A stretch of 64,000 bases of DNA from contig NZ_JACCJY010000006.1 of assembly GCF_014596085.1 (NCBI RefSeq), positions 1-64,000 on the forward strand. Reading direction: 5' to 3'. The notes under the pieces are model-generated. The model saw only the letters and a list, made by a program, of their open reading frames with translations, made no database searches and had not been told where the DNA came from. Source of the stretch: Azospirillum tabaci. GTDB taxonomy: Bacteria; Pseudomonadota; Alphaproteobacteria; Azospirillales; Azospirillaceae. The position numbers were made by a program, and so were the translations under genes. Shown piece by piece: positions 33,746-41,804 of this stretch (its first letter is position 1; every line of letters starts with the position of its first letter).

Positions 33746-35701
33746 ATGCCTGCCGCCTCCTGGGTTCCCACTTCGGCCGCCACCGTCTACGGGTTGACCG
33801 CCGCCAACCGACCCGCCACCGACATCGACGGCGGCCCGCTGGGATGCGATCCCACCCTGCTCCGAACCGGCATCGTGACGGCGCCCCAGGCGATTTCCGA
33901 TCCGTCCCTGACACCCATCCTGTCGGGGGCCAAATGGGGCACCACCCAGGCCGCGGCTCCGGTCACCCTCACCTATTCCTTCTATGAGAACGGCGGTCCC
34001 GCCGTCGCCACCGCGGGGGTCAATCCGGCCCCACTGGGCGCGGCCTTCCGCGACGCCATCCGTGGCGCGCTGGCCGGCATCGCCGATGTCGCCAACGTCC
34101 GTTTCGTGGAGATCACCGAGGCGGCGACGGGCGGCCCGCTCGGCGCTCCCGGCGCGTCGGGCGCGCTGGTCGGCCATCTGCGCTTCATCGACGACGCCCG
34201 GCTGGACAACGATCCGGGCATGCCCGCCTACGCCATCGGTCCGTCCGCCTCGACTCTGTCCAGTGGTCTGGTTGCCTTCGATTCCGACCGCGTCGACGCC
34301 GCCGGCGGCGCTGGATACGCGCGGATTCTCCGGGAGATCGGGCGCGCCCTCGGCCTCACCGACAGCTTCGAGCCCGGCGATGCGCCTGCGGCCGGCAACG
34401 ATCCGCGGGCGGAGAACGGCGTGTGGAGCACGGGTTGGACGATGATGTCGGTCACGCCACCAGCCTCCCGCCTGCCAGCCGGCACGGCGTTCAACCCAGT
34501 CGGGCCGATGGCGGCGGACATCCAGGTGCTGCAGTCCTGGTATGGGGCCAACCTGAGCACGCGTACCGGGGACGACGTCTACCGCATCGACGGTCCGCTC
34601 GCGGGAGCGGCGATCTGGGACGCCGGTGGAACCGATACACTGGACGCCTCCGCTGCGTCGAGCGGTCTGCACATCGATCTCTCATCCAATGAGATCAACG
34701 GCAACGCCGTCATCGCCAAGGGCATCAGCATTGAAAACGCCATCGGCGGGGCCGGCAACGACACCATCTTCGGGTCGTTCTCCAGCCCTATCCATCTGGT
34801 CAATGGCACACTTCTTCCCGGCAGCGCCAACAATCGCCTCGACGGCGGACCGGGCAACGACGACATCATGGCGGGGTCCGGCGACGACACGCTGATCGGC
34901 GGAACGGGCAGCAACGTGCTCGACGGGAGCCTCGGGTACGACACCGCGGTCTATGGCGCCTCCTCGACCGACGCCTATGCCTACAGCCTGCACGGCACCC
35001 TGTTCCTGTCGATTCCCAAGCTGGGCATCAGCGACCGGCTGCACGGGATCGAACAATTGTCCTTCACCGACCGCAGCGTCGCCGTCGCGGACGCCCCATC
35101 GATCCTGCGGTCCCACCTTCCCAATCCCGTCAAGGAGCCTCCGGTTCCCGTGCCCATCGATCCTGTGCGCCGCCTTTCGATCACCCGCGGCGGGGTCAGC
35201 ACCGAAATCGCGATGGATCGCTACTCCGGCCCGGTGAGTTGGCTTCACAACAGCCACATCGGCCAGAACGACAGCGAGGCGATGCGCGGGACGGAGCGTG
35301 CCGACTTCATCAACACGGTGGGCGGCGACGACGCGGTGGACGGCAGCGGCGGCGACGACGTGCTGGACGGCGGTCTCGGCTCCAACTTCCTGACCGGCGG
35401 GAGCGGCAGCGACACCTTCTTCGTGGATGGGCGCGGCGGCGGCGTCACTTGGTCGACGGTGACCGACCTGGAGGCGGGGGAATGGGTCACCGCCTGGGGC
35501 TGGAAGGAAGGGACGTCCAAGCTGACCTGGGCCGAGATGGCCGGCGCGGAGAGCGCGAAGGGCGTCACCGCGCACATCGACCTCGACAGCAACGGCAGCA
35601 TCGACATGAGCATGACCATCGCCGGAAAGTCCCTCGGCGCGATTTTCGTCACACCCGGAGAGGTCGGCGGCTCCAGCTACCTCGCCTTCGCCCTCAAATG
35701 A
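33746..35701 (+). CDS. RTX protein, serralysin-like with lost zinc site
   Basis: 651 aa. The N-terminal 270 residues follow the serralysin metalloprotease fold: VTLTYSFYENGG, FRDAIRGALAGIADVANVRF, GHLRFIDD, YARILREIGRALGLTDSFEP, TGWTMMSVTP (Met-turn region) and ADIQVLQSWYGAN with TRTGDDVYRI. The zinc motif HExxHxxGxxH reads R196-E197-I-G-R200-A-L-G203-L-T-D206: all three His are replaced while Glu and Gly stay. From about 330 come RTX calcium repeats (GGAGNDTIFG, GGPGNDDIMAGSGDDTLIGG, GSGGDDVLDGG) and a C-terminal type I secretion end (SSYLAFALK). It is most likely a secreted non-proteolytic relative. No type I exporter genes lie nearby. Confidence 0.8.
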   Translation: MPAASWVPTSAATVYGLTAANRPATDIDGGPLGCDPTLLRTGIVTAPQAISDPSLTPILSGAKWGTTQAAAPVTLTYSFYENGGPAVATAGVNPAPLGAAFRDAIRGALAGIADVANVRFVEITEAATGGPLGAPGASGALVGHLRFIDDARLDNDPGMPAYAIGPSASTLSSGLVAFDSDRVDAAGGAGYARILREIGRALGLTDSFEPGDAPAAGNDPRAENGVWSTGWTMMSVTPPASRLPAGTAFNPVGPMAADIQVLQSWYGANLSTRTGDDVYRIDGPLAGAAIWDAGGTDTLDASAASSGLHIDLSSNEINGNAVIAKGISIENAIGGAGNDTIFGSFSSPIHLVNGTLLPGSANNRLDGGPGNDDIMAGSGDDTLIGGTGSNVLDGSLGYDTAVYGASSTDAYAYSLHGTLFLSIPKLGISDRLHGIEQLSFTDRSVAVADAPSILRSHLPNPVKEPPVPVPIDPVRRLSITRGGVSTEIAMDRYSGPVSWLHNSHIGQNDSEAMRGTERADFINTVGGDDAVDGSGGDDVLDGGLGSNFLTGGSGSDTFFVDGRGGGVTWSTVTDLEAGEWVTAWGWKEGTSKLTWAEMAGAESAKGVTAHIDLDSNGSIDMSMTIAGKSLGAIFVTPGEVGGSSYLAFALK

Positions 35702-35720
35702 CGGCCCGCCGGTGACGGTC

Positions 35721-35738
35721 GCCCGGTCCCGACCGGGC
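35721..35738. terminator. Hairpin between convergent RTX and flavin reductase genes
   Basis: GCCCGGTC (35721-35728) and GACCGGGC (35731-35738) form a perfect GC-rich hairpin, with the two inner base pairs probably opening into the loop, between two convergent stops. No T-tract follows, so this is a possible bidirectional terminator only. Confidence 0.45.
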
Positions 35739-35760
35739 GCCCCGAACACCGCGTGGTGGC

Positions 35761-36240
35761 TCAGGGAAGCTGCGCGTAAGCGCCGCGGAAATAGAGCAGC
35801 GGCTTCCCGTCCTCGCTGCCGGACAGACGGCGCACGCGGCCCACGATGATGACGTGGTCGCCGCCGTCATAGACATGCTCGCGGTCGCATTCCAGGCTGG
35901 CGAGGCAGCCGGTGAGGATCGGCACGCCGCTGTCCCAGCGCTCCACCCCCACCCCGTCCCAGCGCTCCTGAAGATCGCGACGCGAGAAGCGGTTGGACAG
36001 CTCCGCCTGCCCTTCGGCCAGGATGTTCACCGCGAAGGACGGCGCGGTGGTGAAGGCCTCGAACGACATGGCCGCCCGGCCCAGACAGAACTGCACCAGC
36101 GGCGGGTCGAGCGACACCGACGAGAAGGAGTTCACGGTCACGCCGATCGGCTCGCCGTCCGGGGCGACGGTGGTGACCACGGCGATGCCGGTGGCGAAGC
36201 ATCCGAGGGCGTTGCGGAAGGCCCGAGAATCGAAGGTCAT
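35761..36240 (-). CDS. Flavin reductase-like protein (short-chain FMN-binding family)
   Basis: 159 aa. Family members reduce FMN/FAD with NAD(P)H for partner monooxygenases or bind FMN. Seen: FRNALGCFATGIAVVTTVAP, VTVNSFSSVSLDPPLVQFCL, FAVNILAEGQAELSNRF and GDHVIIVGRVRRL. No monooxygenase partner lies next to it. It is transcribed away from motB, which begins 229 nt further on. Confidence 0.9.
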   Translation of the reverse strand: MTFDSRAFRNALGCFATGIAVVTTVAPDGEPIGVTVNSFSSVSLDPPLVQFCLGRAAMSFEAFTTAPSFAVNILAEGQAELSNRFSRRDLQERWDGVGVERWDSGVPILTGCLASLECDREHVYDGGDHVIIVGRVRRLSGSEDGKPLLYFRGAYAQLP

Positions 36241-36378
36241 GGCGGCCTGTGTGGGCTCGTCGGTTATTGGGGCGGGAGCGCGGCGGCGAAACAGCGGGAT
36301 TAACCCAGCCGGACCCTCGGTGCAAGCCGCATCTGCCCCGGACCATCCGGAAGCGGCGGGAAGCAGCCATCTGCCGCA

Positions 36379-36393
36379 TTAAATGGATCTTAA
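36379..36393. promoter_or_regulatory. Exact CtrA box (TTAA-N7-TTAA) upstream of motB
   Basis: TTAA-ATGGATC-TTAA lies 75 bp before the motB start. All eight core bases match and the spacing is exact; in DNA this GC-rich such a match is very unlikely by chance. It places motB in the CtrA regulon, consistent with ctrA and chpT in the same window. Confidence 0.8.
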
Positions 36394-36468
36394 GGATGAC
36401 GGTCCACCCTTCGGGCGTCCGCACTGGCCACGAATTCCCGACCACAAGGCCCCATTCAGCAAGGCTTC

Positions 36469-37527
36469 ATGTCAGCGAACCCGTCCGGCGGCGAACAGCC
36501 GATCATCATCAAGAAGAAGAAGGGTGGCCATGGCGGCCACCATGGCGGCGCCTGGAAAGTCGCCTACGCCGACTTCGTGACGGCGATGATGGCCTTCTTC
36601 CTGCTGCTGTGGCTGCTCAACGTCACCACGTCGGACCAGCGCAAGGGCATCGCGGACTATTTCTCGCCCACCTCGGTCAGCCGCGAAAGCTCAGGGTCCG
36701 GCGGCATGCTGGGAGGGCGCACCATCACCGCGCCGGGCGCCCAGATCTCCCCCTCCTCCCCGATGTCCGCCGACGTTCCGGTCTCCGGCCCGCCCGGCCA
36801 TTCGACCCAGGAGGACGAGGAGGCCAACGATCCCACCGACGCCGCCCCGCCACCCTCCTCGCCGGCCGAGCAGAAATCCAACGAGTCGCGGCTCGACTAC
36901 CAGAAGCGGCTGGAGGAGCAGGCCAAGCAGCTCGGCATCCCCGGCCAGAAGCCGGGGGAACGGCTGTCCGACTTCGCGGAACGGGTGAAGGAGGGCGGCG
37001 AGAAGCTGCAGGACGCCCAGAAGGAGGCCCGCCAGTTCCAGCAGGCCGCCACCGAGATCCGCCAGGCCATCCAATCCGTGCCGGAGCTGGAGCCGCTGGC
37101 CCAGAACCTGATGATCGACCAGACGCCGGAAGGCCTGCGGATCCAGATCGTGGACCAGGACCGCATCTCGATGTTCCCCGGTGGGTCGGGCCAGATGTAC
37201 CCGCAGACCCGCCAGCTCGTCATGCAGGTGGCCAAGGCGCTCGCCAAGCTGCCCAACAAGCTGTCGATCAGCGGCCACACCGACGGCATCCCCTTCACCT
37301 CCGGGGCCGGGCGCGACAACTGGGACCTCTCCACCGAACGCGCCAACGCCACCCGCCGCGCCCTGATCGCCGGCGGCATCCCGGAGGAGCGCGTCCAGGA
37401 CGTGATCGGCCGCGCCGACCGCGATCTGCTGGTGCCTGACCAGCCCGGCAGCCCGCGCAACCGCCGCATCAGCATGGTGCTGCTGCGCGAAAGCAAGACC
37501 ACCGCCGCGCCCGCCGCCACGAACTGA
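36469..37527 (+). CDS. motB: Flagellar motor stator protein MotB
   Basis: 352 aa. MotB anchors the stator to peptidoglycan and carries the essential proton-binding Asp. The N-terminus is Lys/His-rich (KKKKGGHGGHHGG), then the membrane helix WKVAYADFVTAMMAFFLLLW with the key Asp, as in proton-type MotB. A long polar linker (Pro/Ser/Glu plus a charged helix) leads to the OmpA-like peptidoglycan domain (KLSISGHTDGIPFTSG, DNWDLSTERANATRRAL, GSPRNRRISMVLL). The partner motA is 29 kb away in the fliF operon. An exact CtrA box precedes the gene. Confidence 0.93.
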   Translation: MSANPSGGEQPIIIKKKKGGHGGHHGGAWKVAYADFVTAMMAFFLLLWLLNVTTSDQRKGIADYFSPTSVSRESSGSGGMLGGRTITAPGAQISPSSPMSADVPVSGPPGHSTQEDEEANDPTDAAPPPSSPAEQKSNESRLDYQKRLEEQAKQLGIPGQKPGERLSDFAERVKEGGEKLQDAQKEARQFQQAATEIRQAIQSVPELEPLAQNLMIDQTPEGLRIQIVDQDRISMFPGGSGQMYPQTRQLVMQVAKALAKLPNKLSISGHTDGIPFTSGAGRDNWDLSTERANATRRALIAGGIPEERVQDVIGRADRDLLVPDQPGSPRNRRISMVLLRESKTTAAPAATN

Positions 37528-37725
37528 TACCAAAGCCGATGCGGCACTGGTACCAAGGCGTTAGTTCCTTGCCTTTGAACGTACCTCTTCTTGTTTTGTC
37601 GATGCGCCGCACAACGCCGGGAATGTTTGCCCTGTTCAAATGGCGAAATGATGGTTCATACTTCGCGGCAGACACCATTGCCACACGGCATCGGTCAATC
37701 AAGGGCGTTAGCTGCGGGGGAGTCT

Positions 37726-39225
37726 GTGAGCGTACCCGAAGGCAAGGCGACTGACCTTTTGACGAACTATGATCCCGGCCTTTACTACGACGAATTGTTC
37801 GGAGGCCGTGATTATCCAGCCGAGCACTCGGCGCTGATCCGGCAGAGACTGGCCGGTCTGAACTTCGGGGATCTGTTGCGGCGGTCGCAGGACGCCGAAC
37901 GTGAACTGTACAATCTGGGCATCACCTTCCTCGTTTACTCGAACAAGGACGCGGTGGACCGGATCCTTCCCTTCGACATCATTCCCCGGGTGATCTCGGC
38001 CAAGGAATGGGCGCATCTGGAGGCCGGAATCACCCAGCGCGTCACGGCGCTGAACCTGTTCCTCCACGACATCTACCACGACCAGAAGATCCTGAAGGAC
38101 GGGGTGATCCCCGCCGACCTCGTGCTGGGCAACAGCTGCTTCCGGCCGCAGATGGTCGGGCTGGACGTGCCGTTCGACACCTACATCCACATCATGGGCA
38201 CGGATCTGGTCCGCGACCGCGAGGGGACCTTCCGCGTGCTGGAGGACAACGGGCGCGTGCCGTCCGGCGTGTCCTACGTGGTCGAGAACCGCCACATGAT
38301 GCAGCGCGTGTTCCCCGACCTGATGCAGGACATCGGCATTCGCCCGGTCGACAATTACGGGCACAAGCTGCTCGACGCGATGATGGAGATCGCGCCGCAG
38401 GACGTGGCCGACCCGCAGGTCGTGCTGCTGTCGCCCGGCTCCTACAACTCCGCCTATTTCGAGCACATCTTCCTGGCGCGCGAGATGGGCGTGCCGCTGG
38501 TCGAGGGCCGCGATCTGGTGGTGGAGAACGACCGCGTCTACATGAAGACCACCAACGGTCTGGCGCGCGTCGATTCGATCTACCGCCGCATCGACGACGC
38601 CTTCCTCGACCCCAAGGCCTTCAACCCGGACAGCATGCTGGGCGTGCCGGGCATCCTGGAAGCCTACCGCAAGGGCAACGTCGCGCTGGCCAACGCCATC
38701 GGCACCGGCGTGGCGGACGACAAGGCGATCTACTGCTACGTCCCGCGGATGATCAAATACTACCTGGACCAGGAGGCGATTATCCCCAACGTGGACACGC
38801 GCATCTGCCGCGAGGCCGACGCGCTGCAGTACACGCTGGACAATCTGGACAAGCTGGTGGTGAAGCCGGTCGGCGAGGCCGGCGGCTACGGCATCACCAT
38901 TGGGCCGCGCGCCAGCAAGGAGGAGTTGGCGGATTGCCGGGCCAAGCTGCTGGCTGATCCGTCCAACTACATCAGCCAGCCGGTGGTCGACCTGTCGGTC
39001 TGCCCCACCGTGACCGACGACGGCATCGACCCCCGCCACGTCGATCTGCGGCCCTTCGCCATCACGGGAAAGAACACCTGGGTTCTGCCCGGCGGCCTGA
39101 CCCGCGTGGCGCTGAAGAAGGGCACGCTGATCGTCAACTCGTCGCAGGGCGGCGGGTCCAAGGACACCTGGGTTCTTCAGGACGGGGTGCTCCAGGACGG
39201 GGCACAGGAAGGGAGCGCGTCGTGA
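37726..39225 (+). CDS. Circularly permuted type 2 ATP-grasp protein
   Basis: 499 aa from the GTG behind GGGGGAG. The protein has the circularly permuted ATP-grasp layout: DPGLYYDELFGGRDYPAEHS, an N-terminal DUF404-like part, GNSCFRPQMVGLDVPFDTYI, VLEDNGRVPSGVSYVVENR, YRRIDDAFLDP and VKPVGEAGGYGITIGPRAS. ATP-grasp enzymes join a carboxylate to an amine or thiol, so a peptide-like ligation is predicted; substrate unknown. It overlaps the alpha-E gene (GTGA). Larger versions of this locus also carry transglutaminase-like genes, not seen here. Confidence 0.85.
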   Translation: MSVPEGKATDLLTNYDPGLYYDELFGGRDYPAEHSALIRQRLAGLNFGDLLRRSQDAERELYNLGITFLVYSNKDAVDRILPFDIIPRVISAKEWAHLEAGITQRVTALNLFLHDIYHDQKILKDGVIPADLVLGNSCFRPQMVGLDVPFDTYIHIMGTDLVRDREGTFRVLEDNGRVPSGVSYVVENRHMMQRVFPDLMQDIGIRPVDNYGHKLLDAMMEIAPQDVADPQVVLLSPGSYNSAYFEHIFLAREMGVPLVEGRDLVVENDRVYMKTTNGLARVDSIYRRIDDAFLDPKAFNPDSMLGVPGILEAYRKGNVALANAIGTGVADDKAIYCYVPRMIKYYLDQEAIIPNVDTRICREADALQYTLDNLDKLVVKPVGEAGGYGITIGPRASKEELADCRAKLLADPSNYISQPVVDLSVCPTVTDDGIDPRHVDLRPFAITGKNTWVLPGGLTRVALKKGTLIVNSSQGGGSKDTWVLQDGVLQDGAQEGSAS

Positions 39226-40199
39226 ATCTGCTGGCCCGTTACGCCGAATGCATTTTCTGGATGGCGCGCTACATGGAGCGCGCCGAGAACCTCGCCCGCA
39301 TCCTGGACGTGCATGAGACCTTCGCGCGCGACACGCGGGGCATGACCAACTGGTTCTCCATCGTCCAGCTCAACGCCGACGAGAAGGACTTCTTCAGCCG
39401 CCACGACCGCCCGACGGCGGAGGCGGTGGTCCATTACTACATGTTCGACACCCAGCACACGAACTCGCTGGTCTCCATGCTGCGCATGGCGCGGGAGAAC
39501 GCCCGCGTCCTGCGCCCCTGGATCTCCACCGAGATGTGGACGCAGATCAACGTGTTCCACAACAAGCTGGTGGAGATGAACGGCAAGGACGTGGCCCTGC
39601 CCAACCTGTCCAAGGTCTGCACCTGGATCAAGGAGGAGTGCCAGACCCACACCGGCATCACCGAGGGCACCTTCTACCGCGACCAGGGCTGGTACTTCTA
39701 CCAGCTCGGCAAGTACATCGAGCGGGCGGACCAGACCACCCGCCTGCTCGACATCAAGTACCACACGCTGCTGCCTTCCCCCGTCGCGGTCGGCTCCACG
39801 CTCGACATGAGCCAGTGGACGACGGTGCTGCGTTCCGCCGCCGGGTACCACGCCTTCCGGCGCGTCTACCCGCGGGGCATGTCGCCGACCACGGTCGCCG
39901 GCTTCATGATGTTCAACGAGGGGTTCCCGCGCTCCGTTGTGATGTGTGTGCGACAGATCGACGGCCTCTTGACCCGCTTGAAGTCCCGTTACACCCTGCG
40001 CAACGGCAGTGAGGCGATGGAGAAGGTGGACGAGCTGCTTGGCGCGCTTCTGGCCCGCCCGATCGAGGTTGTGATCCAGGAAGGTTTGCACGAGTATCTG
40101 GACGGCGTGCAGGCCCAGCTCTGCGGCATCACCAACGAGATCGGACGCGCCTTTTTCGGCCAGGACTCCGTCCCCATGATCCAGAGCCAGTCCCAATAA
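39222..40199 (+). CDS. Alpha-E domain protein (DUF403)
   Basis: 325 aa, all-helical. It begins MNLLARYAECIFWMARYMER, AENLARILDVHETFA, the standard alpha-E start. These proteins always accompany permuted ATP-grasp enzymes and probably bind the peptide or nucleotide product. The GTG start overlaps the previous stop, so the two are made together. Function is predicted only from gene neighbourhoods. Confidence 0.85.
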   Translation: MNLLARYAECIFWMARYMERAENLARILDVHETFARDTRGMTNWFSIVQLNADEKDFFSRHDRPTAEAVVHYYMFDTQHTNSLVSMLRMARENARVLRPWISTEMWTQINVFHNKLVEMNGKDVALPNLSKVCTWIKEECQTHTGITEGTFYRDQGWYFYQLGKYIERADQTTRLLDIKYHTLLPSPVAVGSTLDMSQWTTVLRSAAGYHAFRRVYPRGMSPTTVAGFMMFNEGFPRSVVMCVRQIDGLLTRLKSRYTLRNGSEAMEKVDELLGALLARPIEVVIQEGLHEYLDGVQAQLCGITNEIGRAFFGQDSVPMIQSQSQ

Positions 40200-40278
40200 C
40201 CTCCGTTCAGCACACTCTCCAGCCGCCGAACCCCAACAGCCGGCCCCCGGGCCGGTGATTCAGAAGTCAGCCAGCCCG

Positions 40279-41019
40279 ATGTCGGTCATCCAGCCGCAAC
40301 TCCGCCCGCTCCAGCAGTTCTTCCGGTCCGGGCCGATGCCCTGCCCCTATCTGCCGGGTCGGGTGGAGCGCAAACTGTTCACCCGGCTGTTGGGACCTTA
40401 TTCGGCGGAGGTCAATTCCACCCTGTCGCGCGCCGGCTTCCGGCGCAGCCACGACATCGTCTACCGGCCGGTCTGCCCGAACTGTCAGGCCTGCGTCCCG
40501 GTCCGCATTCCGGTGGCTTCCTTCGCCCCCACCCGGTCGCAGAAGCGCGTCCGCCGGGCCAACGGCGACCTGACCCTGGCGGAGGCGCCCGCCGCCGCCA
40601 CGACGGAGCAGTACCGGCTGTTCTCGCTCTACCAGAATTCACGCCACGGCGAATCCGACATGGCGCGCATGGCGATGGCCGATTTCGCCGCCATGATCGA
40701 CGAGGGGCGGGCCGACACCAGCCTGTTCGAAGCCCGCGACGCGGAGGGGCGGCTGGTCGGCTGCATGCTGACCGACCGGCTGACCGATGGCTTTTCCGCG
40801 GTCTACAGCTTCTACGACCCGCGCCAGGACCGCCGCAGCCTGGGGAGCTTCATGATCCTCAGCCTGCTGGAGCGCGCCCAGGCGGAAGGTTTGCCCTACG
40901 TCTATCTCGGCTATTGGATCGCCCAGAGTCGCAAGATGGCCTACAAGGCCAAGTTCCGCCCGCTGGAGGCGCTGGGCCGCGACGGCTGGTTCCGCCTGCC
41001 GAACGATTCGGAAAGCTGA
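40279..41019 (+). CDS. bpt: Aspartate/glutamate leucyltransferase Bpt
   Basis: 246 aa. Bpt attaches leucine from Leu-tRNA to proteins starting with Asp or Glu, marking them for ClpAP (N-end rule). Seen: PCPYLPGRVERKLFTRLLG, the conserved Cys pair CPNCQACVPVRIPV, SQKRVRRANGDLTL and SLGSFMILSLLERAQAEGLP, YLGYWIAQSRKMAYKAKFRP. Older annotations call it arginyltransferase. An upstream GTG at 40255 would add eight residues; the ATG is preferred by family length. Confidence 0.9.
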   Translation: MSVIQPQLRPLQQFFRSGPMPCPYLPGRVERKLFTRLLGPYSAEVNSTLSRAGFRRSHDIVYRPVCPNCQACVPVRIPVASFAPTRSQKRVRRANGDLTLAEAPAAATTEQYRLFSLYQNSRHGESDMARMAMADFAAMIDEGRADTSLFEARDAEGRLVGCMLTDRLTDGFSAVYSFYDPRQDRRSLGSFMILSLLERAQAEGLPYVYLGYWIAQSRKMAYKAKFRPLEALGRDGWFRLPNDSES

Positions 41020-41045
41020 CAGACCGCACGCCGGAATGCCCATGA

Positions 41046-41075
41046 TTGGGGAATATTGGGGCAATCACGTATAAA
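41046..41075 (+). promoter_or_regulatory. Candidate sigma-70 promoter of the TRAP permease operon
   Basis: TTGGGG at 41046-41051 and TATAAA at 41070-41075 with an 18-bp spacer, 170 bp before the small permease gene. The -10 is good and the -35 fair. Confidence 0.45.
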
Positions 41076-41200
41076 AGCTTTCAGGCTCTTGCACAGCCGG
41101 GGCCTCCTGCGGAATATTGCCGCAGCAAACACCCCTTGGTGTTACCATAAAAGATTGAACCGGCGCCCAGCGCCACCGTTCACAGGGCAACAAAAGGAAC

Positions 41201-41222
41201 GGACCGGGCAACGACCCGGTCC
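41201..41222 (+). promoter_or_regulatory. Leader hairpin before the TRAP small permease gene
   Basis: GGACCGGG (41201-41208) and CCCGGTCC (41215-41222) form an 8-bp stem with loop CAACGA, ending 9 nt before the ribosome site GGGAGG (41232-41237). It could affect mRNA stability or start-site access; no riboswitch fold was recognised. Confidence 0.4.
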
Positions 41223-41244
41223 CAACCAACAGGGAGGCTCTCCG

Positions 41245-41784
41245 TTGAGGTTCCTGCTCCGAATCAGCGGGCTGATCGATGCTGTCAACGACGGCATCGG
41301 CAAGCTCGTCTATTGGCTGGTGCTGGTCGCCGTGATCGTCAGTTCCGCCAACGCGGTCATCCGCTACAGCCTCCATTACAGCTCCAACGCCTGGCTTGAG
41401 CTGCAGTGGTATTTGTTCTCCGCTATTTTCCTGTTGTGCTCGGGCTACACGTTCCTGCGCAACGAACACATCCGCATCGACATCGTGCTGGGCCGCTTCT
41501 CCAGGCGCGTCCAGTGCATGGTGGACATCTTCGGGATCCTCTTCTTCCTGTTCCCGATGGCCATCCTGATCATGTGGCTCTCCTGGCCGATGTTCTGGGA
41601 CAGCTTCATCACCAAGGAAATGTCGAGCGACGCCGGCGGCCTGATCCGCTGGCCGGCCAAGATCCTGGTTCCCGCCGGTTTCTTCCTGCTGACCATGCAG
41701 GCGGTGTCCGAGCTGATCAAACGCATCGCCTTCCTGGCCGGACTCATTGACGAGCCCGGCGAGAAGATGCACAGCCACTCCTAA
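41245..41784 (+). CDS. TRAP transporter small permease (TakQ/DctQ-type)
   Basis: 179 aa with four hydrophobic helices (LVYWLVLVAVIVSSANAVIR, ELQWYLFSAIFLLCSGYTFL, FGILFFLFPMAILIMWLSWP, ILVPAGFFLLTMQAVSELI). The small subunit of a TRAP transporter. The start is TTG, chosen because a strong GGGAGG lies seven nt ahead and the family N-terminus begins there. The large subunit follows after 20 nt. Confidence 0.9.
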   Translation: MRFLLRISGLIDAVNDGIGKLVYWLVLVAVIVSSANAVIRYSLHYSSNAWLELQWYLFSAIFLLCSGYTFLRNEHIRIDIVLGRFSRRVQCMVDIFGILFFLFPMAILIMWLSWPMFWDSFITKEMSSDAGGLIRWPAKILVPAGFFLLTMQAVSELIKRIAFLAGLIDEPGEKMHSHS

Positions 41785-41804
41785 GAGACCGGGGACCACA
41801 CACG

